Positions 23,149 to 36,668 are shown, counted from the stretch's first letter. The stretch is DNA of 64,000 nucleotides from Galbula dea (GCA_013399015.1 VWZX01007020.1:3658109-3722108), one strand, 5' to 3'. Notes: generated by a model from the letters alone, not told the origin. Made by a program: numbers and translations.

Positions 23149-26100
23149 AAATATAATAAAAAGGAACAAAAGAAAGATGCAAACTAAGTTACTGAGTAAC
23201 TAGGCACAAGTGTAAATTTGAAGATAGCATTAGAAAGGTTATGTTACAGCAAAGTCAACAGCAGATGTGCTGCTCCACTATAACCATTCTTAGTTGCTTT
23301 GCTATGAGCACTGCTCTGGGGCATCCACCTGTTTTAGTTTCTCTCCCATGCCATTATGGTACCAGGCAGTATTCTTTTCTGTAACCTATTGGTCCCTGTA
23401 GGGAAAATCTACAGGATTTTACCTGTGCAGTAAAGGAGTGTAAATCATGTTCATTGTGTCAAAAAAAGAAAACAAAGAAACCGCTCCCCCCAAAAAAAGG
23501 AGACAAAAACAAATCCCACTAGTCATCAGAGTAAGAAGTCTTCATGAAGTGGATCAAAGATCAGTTTTGTTAAGGAGAACTTTACAGATCAACCAGGATG
23601 CCTGGGATTATTTTGGATTCTAACACGTCATTGAAACAATGACAGAGATAATATATGTCATGTTCCAAACCAATTACAGTTCCTTGTAGTTTTTAATCTA
23701 GTATCATCAACTAAGTGGACAGCAATTGCAATGACAGCAACTTTGAGCTATTGTGCATCTTGTAGAGGAACCACCAAAGTCAGGCCTTGCTATTAAAATA
23801 ATTGAAAATTTAGCAATGGCTAAGGGTAAGCAAATACAAAGTCTTTCTGAACAAAGTAATAATTCTCATGTGAATGTCCAGGACCAAATTAATCCTGAAC
23901 TTAGTAACTATTGGTATTGTTATTGATTTCTAGTATTATCTGTCTGACTTAAGGCATTACATATAAAGCAGATTTTGATGGAATAGAAATCCTAGCTTGT
24001 TTGTCAGACAGATTTAATTTCTAAGAAAGGTTACCATCCAATGTTGCTCCCACAAATTAAGAAGAGATACAGTCTACTGAATTTTTAGATAAAGCTTTTG
24101 GGGTCTGGCTCAGACATCTGAAGACTTTGCTAAAATTTCTGTCTTCCATGCTGAAGAAAAGTATTGTAAGAAGAAGCCTGTAATTTCAAAGTTAGGTGAC
24201 AAAAGAAACACATCTGAAGCTAATTTAGAAAGGTACAATCTATTTTGATGGAGGGATTGCCTGACTTCATGTTGTTGTCATACCAGTTGTATTGCAATGA
24301 TTTACTAACTCAAAGGATTTGTTCTGTGCAAATAAATGTGGAAAATTCTTGAAGCACTAGGGTAGGTATCTTACTTTCAGGCAGCAAGCAAATCCTACTT
24401 AACTCTAGAAGCTGCTTTTCTTCCCTTTCACAGTGAGGCTACTCACCCTCTTCTGGTCTTAAATAATAGATATCTGTTGCTTATTGTTGAGTTTCTCGAA
24501 AAAGCTTTCTGGTTCACTGATTGAAAAAATGTATATTTCATATTGTGCTGCTTCTTGTTTTCTATTAGGTTGAAAATTATAGTGTGATGAACTTCAGTTT
24601 TATCCTTTTTCCCAACTGTCACATATAGTATTTTAGTCTTAACTTAGACTTAAGATTTTAACATATACATAATGTAAAAGCCCAGTCTATAAACAGAATG
24701 AAGGATTGGTTGAGGTGTCAGAAGTGTTCATCTGAGCTTTAACTCTCCTGCTGCATAATTATGTGCTGAGATGATAATGAGTAGTACTGGATGACTGTGA
24801 GGGTGGAATGCAGATTTGTCATTACGTTGCTCCTTGATGCAGGTGATGTGCTTCCCATATGAAGTACAGGGAATTGTCTTTATCAGGGAAAGAAACAAGC
24901 AAGAAAGCTTCCTTTTTTAGTTTTGTAAAAAAATTTTAAAAAAAATAAGATGGTGGCATTAAACTTAAGTAGGCTTAAGACCAGAGGATTTAAATAGAAT
25001 AAATATCTTCTGAAACCTGTGAGGAATTTAGTAGGAATGTATACAGGTTTTTGAAAGGCTGGCTTGTCTTTTTTTTTTTTTTTTGACATTTACTTTTGTA
25101 GTGAATACCTATTGTCTATAAAAACTGAACAATGAATGGAGAAGCTCTTCTCTAGTAAGACATTTAAGGTGCTATGTATCATGTATTTACTACTCCTTTG
25201 CTTTCTTTATACTTGAATCCCTTGAACCAGTACTGTTTAATTTAATGCATCATTTTGTTTCTTTCAATGGCACAGAACTTGGTCTAAAAAACTTATGCTG
25301 GAAAATGGTACAGAAAAGGCAATAGGTAGCTCAGGTAACTGTTGCAAAAGGCAATTATCTCAGCATATGCCTAAAAATTGAAATTGTGCTAATGTGTGCA
25401 TGTTAACGTGATGTTAGCAGGCAACAGAGCACTTTGGACATAAGCGCTTGCTAGCAACCAAAGCATTTCCCGTAGAATACAGACCTATGGATAATTCACT
25501 TGTTTGTTAACTCATGCTTTCTCCTCACTGCTTGTTCCTTACTGATCTATCTGAATCAAGTTAGTATGGGCATGCAAATGTATGATACTGGCACACCCTT
25601 TATTTTCCTGCAAAGACATACCTTAGAGTTAATAATAATGATGAGAACAATGTGCACCATCCAACAGGAGGATATCATCCTGCCAAGAGTCCTTAAGATA
25701 AGAGCCAATACCCAAAGATTGTCTAAAGACTAATACAAACAGGTGACCCTGAGAATCTTTTGTTTCTTTTCCATCATCCTGATGCACATAAAAAAAAAAA
25801 AAAGAAAAGCTCAAAAAGCCTCTGCTGGAATACAAAGAGGACCCTCAAAACGAGCAATGGCAACACATGGTTAACACAGTTTAGTGGCAAAATTGTAAAA
25901 ATTAGAAGTTACACTGTTGTCTTTGAAAACAACTGGTATCAAGTTGGTAGTGGAGATAGGAGAGTTTTCTTTGAAATCTTTAAACAAAAGAGCATGATAT
26001 ACTTATGTGCACCGTATAGGCCTGTTGGAAGCACAATTCAAAGTTTTTCATATTTCATTATTATTCCATGTTGGAACAAAACCAGTTTAGATTTTCATGG

Positions 26101-28779
26101 GTTGGAAGAAGAATGAGAGGAAATTGTGTGAGAGGAAATAGTAGTTAGTGAATTGCCTTAAGGGATGGAATGTTGACTTCAGGGGTAGCACAGGCTTCAG
26201 CATGTCTTTCCCTCTGTGTAGAAGGATATGTTAATCATCTCAGTCTTCAGGGTCATTTTCATTTGCATCCTTAGTTTTAGCTGAAAATTATATCCTGGAA
26301 CTACAATTAATCTCTAATGAAAATGTTGTTGAAAATTAGTGAAATAGTGAATCAGTGGGAATATGGCCTGTCTTCATTTTCTGTACAGGTGTCTGGTTGG
26401 CCAGTGGAATGCATTTCACCTGGAAAATGAAAGGCAATATATTGTCATCATTGGGAAGAATACTTCCTCTTTTCTTTTTCACCCCACAAAAGTCCACCAG
26501 GTAGTCAAGTCAGTTTACCACTTCAGATACCATGCATACTTCTTGGATAGTATTCTCTTCCCCTGCAGTCTAACTAAATGTTACAGACTGAGGTGAGGGA
26601 TTTGGGGTTGGGGGGGAAGGTAGAGAATTCTGCAGAGAACCTATATAATTCAGATTTTATATTCTGGGCCTTCTTTGACAGTTTTATTGGGAGTTCTTGG
26701 GTTGGATAAATACATGGCAATGTTGGAAGTGCACGTAATAGGAAAAGGCCCTGCCCTAAAAAAAGTAATACAACTGACTGTCCTAACTTTTAAAACGGAT
26801 GAGCTGGATAGTAGTTTTCCGTGGCCTTGTTAACCTCTTTCCAACATCTTGCTAGAGTTGTAGAAGCTTCAGCAATAAAAAAAAAAAATCTTGTTCCAAG
26901 TAGATGCATATCTTTTCTGGTTTTGATGTAATTTTCAGCAAGAATTCTTAAAAGTATCCTTATGAAATATTAAAGCAAGCTCAGCCATTAAATAAATCCA
27001 TTAGCACAGGTCTCGGGAATACGTTGCTTAAGAGTGTGCTGTTAATTAGGGTTCAGTTTTATGCAGGTTTTGCATATCGTATGAATTCACAATATTTTAG
27101 TCTAGGTAAAGAATGAGAAATTATGTTTGAGAAACATTTCTAAAAATAGAGTTATTTTCCCAAACCAATACTGTAAAAATAATAAGACTATTTCATCAGC
27201 CCTCATACCGAGTATAGCAGCACAAAGCCCTAAGGGTAAAGTTACATAACTCAGGAAGAAGGTCCCTCACATTTTGGCAAGAAGTGAAAATCTGGGCATA
27301 GCACTGCAGAATAGAGTTGCCTAGTGAAAAAGAAAAAAAGCAAATGTGTAGGAGCTGGTTCCAAATACATGTTTTGAAATCAATGAATGAGTCACACTTG
27401 AATTTTTACAGAAAGCCAAGGGTGCTGCTCTTCTATTTTCTTCCTCTGAAAACACTCTTAACATACCATTTGCAGCTTCGTATCAGCTGCTGTTGATGAC
27501 TTCCTTGAATTTCCAGATAGCACTGTTTATGAAGAGAGAAGACAGGGTATGCAGCTAGACCTTGTTCTTCACTATTGAATGTATTGACAACAGGACAATA
27601 ATTCTTCCCAAATTTCAGAGAAGCAAAAAGGAATCATACAATATAACATCAGCTTGGGAAGTCCACAAGAGAGCATCTCTTTTCATAGATAGTAAAAGGT
27701 AATGGCGTTTTTGACTTTACCAATTCATACATTAGTATTAATGGTTTGACATATTGCATATATTGAAAAATTGTTTAAAATAATTGAAATAGATTTAGTT
27801 CTCTATTTCAATAATCACAGAATGTAATCAGAAAAACCTTTTTAATGGTGTAATCCCATATCCAACCAAAGTACTTGGTTGTACATCTTGCTTTGCTGTA
27901 CATCTGTGCTCTGGGACTCTCATGCTGAAACACATCCCCTGATTTATCTTCTGTCTAAACTATTTCTTATGTTATGACTCTGTGCTGCAGCCTTTGATAT
28001 TCCCTGTGACATCATGAAACAGCTGTGTTGCATTGTGTTTAAGCAGTACTAAACCTTTAAACTTTAAACGAATATTTTTCTTCTTGGAGGTATAAATAGA
28101 ATATGTAATAAGCATCTGTGGGATATGCAATTAATGTCACTTGTGAGGAAAGACCTTCATGGTGCACTTGGGTTTTGGCACTCTTAAATTATGAGCTCTT
28201 TACTATACTCATGGGATAAATTCCATACCCCCCAGATGCTTATTATGTATCTTCCAATCTCCCTTAATTCCTATTAGCTGGATTAGCAATTGTTGTGGTG
28301 TTGAGGTTTATGGTAATTTAACTGGGGTGGTTCTCAGTGATCAATAAATAAACTTCAAAACTTCAGTAATTTTTGTTTTCTAGCAATTCCAATGTGTATA
28401 ACTGTAACAATTTGCATTAAATGCTAGTTGAATGTATCAAAAACTTTGGTCAGCTGTGCACACTGGTGTATCCATTACCTACATTGCAAAAAACAAGCAA
28501 ATATATTAAAGCAAAAGGTTCAGTAGGAAAGAACAAGTTGAATTACAAGGTTTTGAGGTGACCAAGATGTGGGTATTTCCTTTAGCATCTGCAAATGTTA
28601 AAAAAAAAAATAATTCATGTAGAGAATAAATATTTTGTTGTTAAATGATGATATTAATGTTCTGGTCAGAATCATTATCTGCAGAGTTTATCAAACTTGT
28701 ACAAAATTGCCTAGATTAGTTATCAACTGAGAAGCAAATAAGATTTTTTAAAGACTCAATAAAGTCCAGTGATTAATTG

Positions 28780-29260
28780 TTATATATTCTGATTCATGCC
28801 TATCCCATTTTATCTAATTTAATAAAAGTCTAAAATGATGATTAATCCTTTCACACCAGCAGTTGCTGGTACATCCATTACATGTCCAATCTGAATTCCT
28901 CTGCCAAGGAGTTAAGTACTATTTTGAACTTAGTGTGAAAAATATCATTATAAATTTCATTAACCTGATCATCAAATTTAAAAAAGTCAACTCGTAAAAT
29001 CCATTACTACATATCATGCATCGAAGATTAAAAACTGGTCCTCAGTGGGCAGGAATAGCCAGGCTTTAATTCCCACAGCATATGTTTAAAGTGCTCATAT
29101 GACATTATTGTATCTGTAATTATCAGAATTTTATGTTTATTAACCCAAGTGAATTAAGAATCTTGTTTTGCGTAAAATTTAGCATGCATGTTAAATTGAC
29201 CATTAATTCAGAGCATATCAATGTATATGTATTTACTACTAATGCAAAGATATTTGCTTA
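28780..29260. promoter_or_regulatory. candidate conserved noncoding element
   Basis: This intronic stretch is dense in homeodomain-like cores (TTTAATT, GTAATTA, TTAATTC, ATTAACC) and an octamer-like GCATGCATG. It lacks long homopolymers and recognisable transposon sequence. It has no coding capacity. The call rests on base texture only, and cross-species conservation was not tested. Confidence 0.3.
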
Positions 29261-29654
29261 GCATATTGCAATAATTTTAGCATTTAGAGAATTGCCTTCC
29301 TTTAAATTTTGCTTCTCGGATAAAATAGTCTCCTTCTTCAGTGCTTCCAGTGGGCTATCTTTGTGTGAATCCCCATGGGTAACATTGATTTAAATCTTAC
29401 TTCAAGTAGTCCTTCTGCGAGAAACTTGGAGTATTTCATGTTTGCACTATATCTCAACTATAACTGAGTCTTCATCTTCAGTAAGACATTTTTCCAGCTG
29501 TAACACTGTTTATTCTTCAGGGCTGTTTGGCCCATCCATGGTTAGATCCACGAGAGAGGCCTCTCAACGACATACATTCAAATGTGCTGCAGCATGGAAA
29601 TGGGTAAAAAACCTCGCAGCAGTGTGGGGTTCAGAGTGGGTTTACTGCTTATTT

Positions 29655-29905
29655 TTATGAGGGTTGCTCAAATGGAAACCCAGTAAAGACATGAAAAATA
29701 TGCTTCCAGAGAAGCCCCCATCCGCTTGGGGGATTTGAACCTGGGTCCTGGGGTGCCTCTGTAGCCTCCACCTGAAACGGGCATGGGGCCAGGGCCGGGC
29801 TCACCCCTGCCAGTGTCCTAGAGGAAATGGTAGCACCAGCCAGGCCTGGACAGGCTTCAGAGAAAACCCAACCAAATGGCAGCACCTGCAGCCTGCCATT
29901 CCTGA
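29655..29905. other. isolated GC-rich stretch in the long intron
   Basis: About 250 bp is clearly richer in G+C than the surrounding intron and contains runs such as GGGCATGGGGCCAGGGCCGGG. A sub-stretch GGGGGATTTGAACCTGGGTCC at about 29728-29748 resembles, on the minus strand, the T-arm/B-box of a tRNA or tRNA-derived SINE. No full cloverleaf can be drawn. A 76-codon antisense frame crosses it but shows no known domain. It could be a decayed repeat or a former exon. Confidence 0.45.
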
Positions 29906-30598
29906 AGGGTAAATGTTCTTCAAATAGTGCATGTAATGCACAATGAGGAAAAATAGAACAGTGGGTCAGGGAGCTTCTGTTGTGAGAGGTGAACCGGGGA
30001 TTATTTTTTGCTCATGGCTGCAAAAGGTGGTCTCTTGGTTGACTCCAGACAGAAGGGTAAAAGTCACTTGCTTCAAGAAAGTGGGAACTGTGGGGGGTTT
30101 AGCACACCAAAAACACCGTGATTTTTTGTTGTTGTTGTTTCATTTTTTATTGGAACAAATACGAATATTCACTTTCCTCCCAACAGAGCTTTTTGACTGT
30201 AGGATGCACTTGGGCTGCAGACGTAATATGGAGACATAGCAGGTGCTGGATGGCTGTGCTCCTGTGAGCAGCCGACTGTGGCTTTTGCCTTCTGCACTTG
30301 GCATGGCCATGAGCTGAGGTGTTTCAGAGTAACACAACTATTATTTTGGACTGCAGGGCACTGTGTGGCATCACTGCTTGGTGTAGTTTCACCTTACACA
30401 TTCCTCCTTGACCTGCCCTGATGGCTTTGCCCATTTCCCTTAACTCTGCACAGATGTTCTTCAGAAAGGAAATGGGGAAATTAGGAAGAGTGGAAAGGTA
30501 CCTGTTTATCCACAGCATCCCTACCTAGCGAAACATGCTCTTCTCCTTCCTTTTGCAGACAGCATCATTTCAACAGCTAGTCATGGCAGTGCAGGAGT

Positions 30599-30662
30599 GT
30601 TTCAGAACAGCCATGTGACTGATCAGCAATGTTTCAGAACAGCCATGTGACTCATCAGCAGT
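30599..30662. repeat. 32-bp direct tandem duplication
   Basis: Two adjacent 32-bp units begin GTTTCAGAACAGCCATGTGA (30599-30630 and 30631-30662). They differ at two positions (GAT versus CAT, and AAT versus AGT near the end). It looks like a fairly recent local duplication. Confidence 0.9.
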
Positions 30663-32149
30663 GTGTATCAAATATTCAGGTTATCAGGTGTTAGATTTGG
30701 AAACACATTTGTAGCATAAGACATCTTAGCTTCTCCTGGTATGAAGAAAGGAGAGTGCCTGGGTGATTTTACTCTTGAATGGACCAAAACCTTTTTCTAA
30801 GACTCACCTTTAAATCAAAAAAGTTTGTCCACTGTAAAATCCTTGCCTATAACTACCTTGTTGATTAAATTATCTCTAATCTAAATTATCTTTTGATCTA
30901 TTAAGTGCTGATCTTTTCTTCTAACAAATGGTTTAAATGATCTCTGTGCAGTACGTTGCATAAACTCCAACAACCTGAGAAAAAATGCTCCATAGAAGTT
31001 GCAGGTGAATGTATGTGATTGTAGTAACATTTCCCTGGAATTCAATTTTATGCACTGAATAGTAAATACCCAGGTATATTTCATAGAGTCTATAAAATTC
31101 TATAACTTGTTTCAGTTTTTGAACATTATAGAGAATTGTTTTCTAAACTTTGTGCAACAGTTAATATTAATTATCTAGTCTGGAAGAAGACAAGCAATGT
31201 TGTGTTCCTTTAAGAGAGATTTAGCAAGTTGAAGTTAAGGTTATTGGTAAAGACTACTTTTTATTATTATTTTAGTTTATTTTTACATTTCAGCAGCTCC
31301 TATTCCACTGAAAAATCTTAGGTATCATTAGTTAGCATTTGATATGCGTCCATTCCAGGAAAAAAATGTGGTGTTTTTGCTTCAGATGCTTTTAGTAAAT
31401 GGCATTTGGGCAGAGGTAGCTTTGGCTTGGATGCTGAATCACCTCACAAGAGAAGTCATCTGTAATAAAATGTTTCACCAATATATCAGAATCTTCAAAG
31501 TGCCCAGTCATTTATTTTTAGTTAAATCCCCCAAACTGGTATGGATTACATGATTTTCATAATTATCACAGTAAATTTGTGAGCAAACCAAACCACCACC
31601 AGAAAACAAGAGAATGTGGTAAATACTTGGTTAGTAAGGGGCGGGGGGAGAAAGTTTGAGAGTCTCCTCAAGGAGACACTGTGTGAAGGTTTGGGGCAGG
31701 AAGGGGAGGAAAATGTGAGAGAGAGGAGACGGAGAGACTAGAGGTAAGACCTCACTGCTTTAATTGCTGAACCTGGAGAATGTAAGGTGTGTTTACGGTG
31801 TAGTTCAGTCATTAAATAATGCACAAGGGTTTATCCCGAATGGCCAGTTGCAGCACCTTCTGGTAGTCAAAGGATGAAGTAAATACCCAATGTGTAAGCC
31901 TAAACATATGTAAAGTAGATAAATACAATGTAGCCTTAAACAGAGGAGTTTCTTATTCTTTGTATATCTGTAGGTGTGGATAAAGCCGTACATATGCAGA
32001 AACTATTAAAACCCAGATTGTTTAGCTAACTCCTGAGTAACAGTCTGGTGGAATAAAAGATCTGGTTTAACTGATTTCGGTATGAGTGAGGGGGAAAAGA
32101 AGGTTCATCTTTTTTCCCTGTTTCCTCCAGTTATAAAAATTACAGTGAT

Positions 32150-32350
32150 TACACATCATAAAGCCTATCTGTAATAAAACGCATCAGCTGGCCAAGGTTT
32201 TCATCGCTCACTCAATAATCCATTAATACAGCAACGCTGCCCAGGCATCTTTATAATACCAACTCGGAGGTAATTTTAATCAGCTAGACCAGCTGGTATT
32301 TAACAGCAGCTGCTGGAGACGCCACAAATATACTCAATAGCTGACATCTT
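32150..32350. promoter_or_regulatory. candidate conserved enhancer in the long intron
   Basis: This 200-bp stretch combines three CAGCTG E-boxes (32185-32190, 32290-32295 and 32307-32312) with homeodomain-like cores (TAATCCATTAATAC, GGTAATTTTAATC). It retains five or six CpGs in an otherwise CpG-poor intron and has no repeat or coding signature. This mix is typical of developmental enhancers. No motif score or conservation test was possible. Confidence 0.38.
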
Positions 32351-35300
32351 TATTTGCAGTTTTTCAAGGGGAGAAGAGATCCTCCTGTGGTTACTTATAT
32401 TAAGCTTTTTTATATAGAGAGANATTGAAAGATATATTCTTAGAGTCAGAGGGCTTTTTCCTGAAGTCCTCTTCATAAATGAAGAAAAAAATAAAGTGTA
32501 GATGCTGGCTTTGTTAGAGTTTAGAACCTTTTCCTGGTACATTTACACTAATCTCAGACATGGCTTGCAGCATAAAATGTACTCTTCAGTGCTGCATCGC
32601 CCTGTCTTACCGAAGCTTTCCTGTCTCTCCACAATATAATTATGTGATAAATAGTGCTCTTGGTATAAAAAAGTGATGCTTGCTCACATGCATTCAGTTT
32701 TAACTGACATATACTTCTTTTGTCCTCAGTTTTGGCTTAGGGCGTCTGCATGCAGGAGTGTGTATGTGTATATCTATGCTTAAAGACACGGGTGTTTGTG
32801 TATAAATAATACACAATATGCTTATTTGTGCTTCTCATCTCTTATAAGGCTAGAGATGTATTCAGCAGCTGAATAAAGCACTGCTCTCTGCAGCAGTAAA
32901 TGTGGAATACTATTTCACATTGGGTTGGGGGGGGGGAACAAGCAGAGGCAACACAAAGTTAACAGTCACAAACAGATTATAAATAAAAATTTAATTACAC
33001 TTGGGGGAGCTTGGCTTACAAAGCTCACAAATCCATAAAGGAGCTTGCTGGTAATAAAGGCCTGATCTGTTTGTTAAACTCCAATATTCCCATCCTTCTG
33101 TATCTCTTCTTTTATATAAAACTTCAGTTTCTGCATTGATTATCAATTGCAAAACAAGATTGACTTCAGCGGTAAACAGGTTTTTTCTGTCAGATACCAA
33201 ATGTTGTATTTCTTTCCTAAGAAAATAGTTATAACTCTTAGGTAGGGCATGGGAGGTGCCATGAGAAGAGTAAGCGTATCTGGTTTTGTTGACTATATGT
33301 CTTCATGGGTAAGATCTGTTTAATATGAATTTGACTTAATGGAAACAGGTTTTTGTTAATGTATGAACAAATTCTAAGGTAGTGTTTTCTTTGTAGTGAA
33401 GAATTCAAAAAATGCTAGTAATAGTTTAAACCCTTATGAACATGGGGGAAAAATACAGCAGTAGTAAACTTCTTAGAGGTATATCTCTTCCTGGGACAGT
33501 AATGGTGAATAGTTTTAATTTTAGTTCTTTCTTTTAAATTCAAAATCCCATCATTGAAAAAAATTGATGGCATAAAGGGACAAAGCTGAGTACATAGCTA
33601 TAAATCCTTAAACAAATTTGGGGCTATAGTAGGCATTTGCAGATACTCATTTGTAAGTCCTAGTGAGTTACCTCTCTGTAGTCAAATATGGATGTCTGAG
33701 ATTGTGATTGACTATTTCAAATTAAAATCCAGTGACAGAATGGATTACTGAGGTTGCAGTTTGACTAAAAAATACTTAGCAAGCATGTTTTCTCTTATTT
33801 GTAGTGAAAACAGTCTGTTGAAGTTTGTTTAGTGTGTTTGACAACAGACAGTTTGATATATTGCTGGGCACAGCAGTAGGTTGTACTTGAGTGGTATTAG
33901 CTTTCACTATTTTGATTAATGGTAATTGTTTCAATGAAAAGGCATGTTTTACGTACAACTCATGGTTCTGGAAAACAGAAGTCAACTTGCAAGATCTGTA
34001 ATTACTGTTCTGAGAATATAAAGAAAGCTTGGAGAACATGCAGGCAAGTCACAGTAGGGTTGGTATTTTTTGTATGTCTTTATTTACTGTGGGATTACAT
34101 TTTGCATTTTGTAGCTTTTACACACTGCTTCTTGTCTGAGGAAATAAATCTTAGGTTTTATCTTTTCTTGAATGTTGCAATGTGCTTTAAGATCTATTTC
34201 TGATTTTCACATTGTAGCTTCAATCTTGGTATGGTGAAAATTTTTTTATGTTTTAACCATCAATAACAATAACAAAAGGTCAACCTGAAGACTCCCCTGT
34301 CTCCTCACATCCCCACGCAGTCCTGAAGGGAAGAAAAGATAATCTGTTCATCTAGAAAGTCTGTTTTCTCTGGTTAGAAAAACACTGCCTTCTCCCACTC
34401 TCAGAATGAATTTTCTAGTTTTTCCTAAGATGCTTCTTTTTTTTTATCTTTTAATAAATATTTTATTTTCAGTGTATCATCAAGAAAAGGGAAATAGCTG
34501 ATTATTTTTGTATTTAGGTAAATAAAAGATTGCAGTGATGTGTTTAGATGTAAGCCAATACCAGCATAGTAAAGGATGTCAGCTATTATTACTAATATCA
34601 TCTTTCATTTATATAGTGCTTTCATCCTAAAAGATTTTGGCTTCTAGAAAATGTAGATTAAGCCAAAAACACAATTAAAAATATATCTCCTTGTCCCTGC
34701 ATGTTAGCTTCGAAGTATCGTTTGTCAGTTTAACAGACAGTACCAAAATACCTTTCTTCTGCTTTGCAGATGAAAAAATGTACCATGAAATGAATATGCT
34801 GAAAGTACTGTTAAACCATCTCTAGAAGAAGAGAAAATTGGTTTTATAGGTTCCTCATTTTATGACATGCTTTCTTCTCAGATTTTAATATTTTGCAACA
34901 TGTTCTGAAAGAAGAAATGAATAGATAGTGGGCTTCTATATCTGAAACGTAGGGGCATCACAACCTACCTGAATTGTTCCCTAGACAGTATTAAAAAGAA
35001 AGCAGTAATATCTAAATTGTAGAGGGAGGCAACTAGATTTCTAAGTGTGGTGCCAATGTTTGTAGTCAACAATGAGACATAAAAAAAATTGTAGCCCATG
35101 TTGATAACAGCAGGCTTTGAGGTTTGTATTATTAGAGCTTGCCTAAAAGTATTAACACACAACTCATGTATAGCCTTTATATAGGCTATGTTCTATTATA
35201 TATTTGGGGGGGGAAATAAAAATCTGTAAAGCATGAAATTGTGGTGTTACAAAACGATTATTTCTAAAAGTGAATTATCTTGTCTCACAGTAGTACTAGC

Positions 35301-35449
35301 TTGGATTGGTATGTTAGATGTCAGGTGGTTTATTTCTGAGCAAAATACAAATTAATAAGTGTACATTTTAATACTTACCTAGCCAGTGACAAGAAAATAA
35401 ATGCTACTTTTTATTTACCTTGCAGTTAACAACCATGTGTCATTGTGGC

Positions 35450-36220
35450 ATCTTTTATTGAAAGGAACTTTATTTAAGTAGCATAAACTTGTTGGATGGG
35501 CTTCAATTAAATGATGATTTGTTAATGCAAATGTGTAGCGAATGACTGGTAGTACATCTGTCTCTTCATCCATAGGCCATTACTGTGCAGCATTAGCACA
35601 TGATTGTAAAAAACTGGAAATCATTATATGCAGGTAGTACATATTCAATCAATTCTGACCTTATGTCTCTGATGAAATAAAAAAAAATGTAATGTAAATG
35701 ATATTTAATCTGGGGCGGGGGAAAGGAGAGAATCTTTGAATATCTGCAGTTCAAGCTGTTAGATGATGTGAGGTGACTGCTGTTTGGGATTGATTGTTAT
35801 TGGTGGCCCCAGTGGGGAACAGCCAGCACATTAATCCTCTCTTACTCCTCCCTCATGCTCCTCCAATCCAAATAGTATTTTTGTTTATATTAGGAAATAA
35901 ATACTGTTCTGTTTATTTTAAAATACCTTATTTTTACACCTCTCTTCTGGAGATTGAAAGGAAAAGCTCTGTACTGATGACCAACGTTAGCCAGTTAAGC
36001 AGGCAGTGACAATTAATACAACAAAAAATTGTACAATTAGCTTCAGCTCCATAAGTGTCTAATGAGCCATTTGTCAGTCTTTTGGTGAAATAAACTACTC
36101 TATCTTAATTCTCCACTCTTGCAGCAAATAAATAGAAGTTACAAAACACCCGGGCACCAATAAAATGTAATTTATTTTGCAGGGCATGGCAGAACTCCTT
36201 ACATATCTGAAATGAGCATG
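35450..36220. promoter_or_regulatory. candidate conserved noncoding stretch
   Basis: Textured, non-repetitive AT-rich DNA carries many homeodomain-like and POU-like sites (for example CAATTAAATGATGATTTGTTAATGC at 35506-35530, ATTTGTTAATGCAAAT-like, and CAATTAGCTTC near 36035). It ends just before the CR1 fragment at 36480. There is no coding signature. The call is by appearance only and the borders are arbitrary. Confidence 0.28.
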
Positions 36221-36479
36221 TTATTTACAAACGACTTGTGATACTAATATAAAAAGTATTTCAATGTTAACTGCTTTCATTCTACAGTAGATGTTTTCTT
36301 CCTGATTTGTTTAATCATTTAAATGTATAATTACTCCTGAAGGCATGAGAGTTAAAATGACTTCTGCTTTCATGATTAACCCATAAAGCCAAAACAAACC
36401 TCAGAGAGGACCCTGAGAAATGCCAAGGCTGGGCAATCTTCAGCCAAAACCACTGCAACTGTCATGTCGGGAAGGACAA

Positions 36480-36668
36480 GGTGTGTGCAGTGAGGGTGAT
36501 AGAGCACTGGCACAGACTGCCCAGAGAGGTTGTGCAGTCTCCTTCTATGGAGGTATTCAAAACCCGTCTGGACACTCTTCTGTGTGACCTGGTCTAGGGA
36601 ATCCTGACAGGGGGTTTGGACTAGATGATCTTTCTAGGTCCCTTCCAACTCCTAATATTCTATGATTC
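36480..36668 (+). repeat. CR1 LINE 3' fragment
   Basis: The fragment contains the CR1 3'-end series GCACTGGCACAGACTGCCCA, then GAGAGGTTGTG, a GGAGGTATTCAAAACC block, a GGGTTTGGACTAGATGATC block and the terminus TTCCAACTCCTAATATTCTATGATTC. It is 5'-truncated, as most CR1 copies are. It carries no coding region. Orientation is the same as TBC1D5. Confidence 0.92.

Larger units (their letters stand above)
18019..29000 (+). other. TBC1D5: 37-kb TBC1D5 intron, first part
   Basis: This part begins with donor GTAAGT. It holds one ancient CR1 fragment (about 19690-19925) and one solo LTR (21394-22117). It also has a short 14-bp repeat (23117-23148) and T or A runs near 25069-25084 and 25790-25803. 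The remainder is AT-rich unique sequence. The 109-codon antisense frame at 22671-23000 starts with GTG and has hydrophobic stretches but no family I recognise. Confidence 0.75.

Noticed and set aside
25760..26116. 118-codon + strand frame starting near a poly-A run
   Set aside because: The lysine run comes from the A tract, and there is no recognisable domain or splice signal.
29720..29760. tRNA gene on the minus strand
   Set aside because: Only a T-arm-like motif is present, with no acceptor stem, anticodon arm or A-box in the right place.
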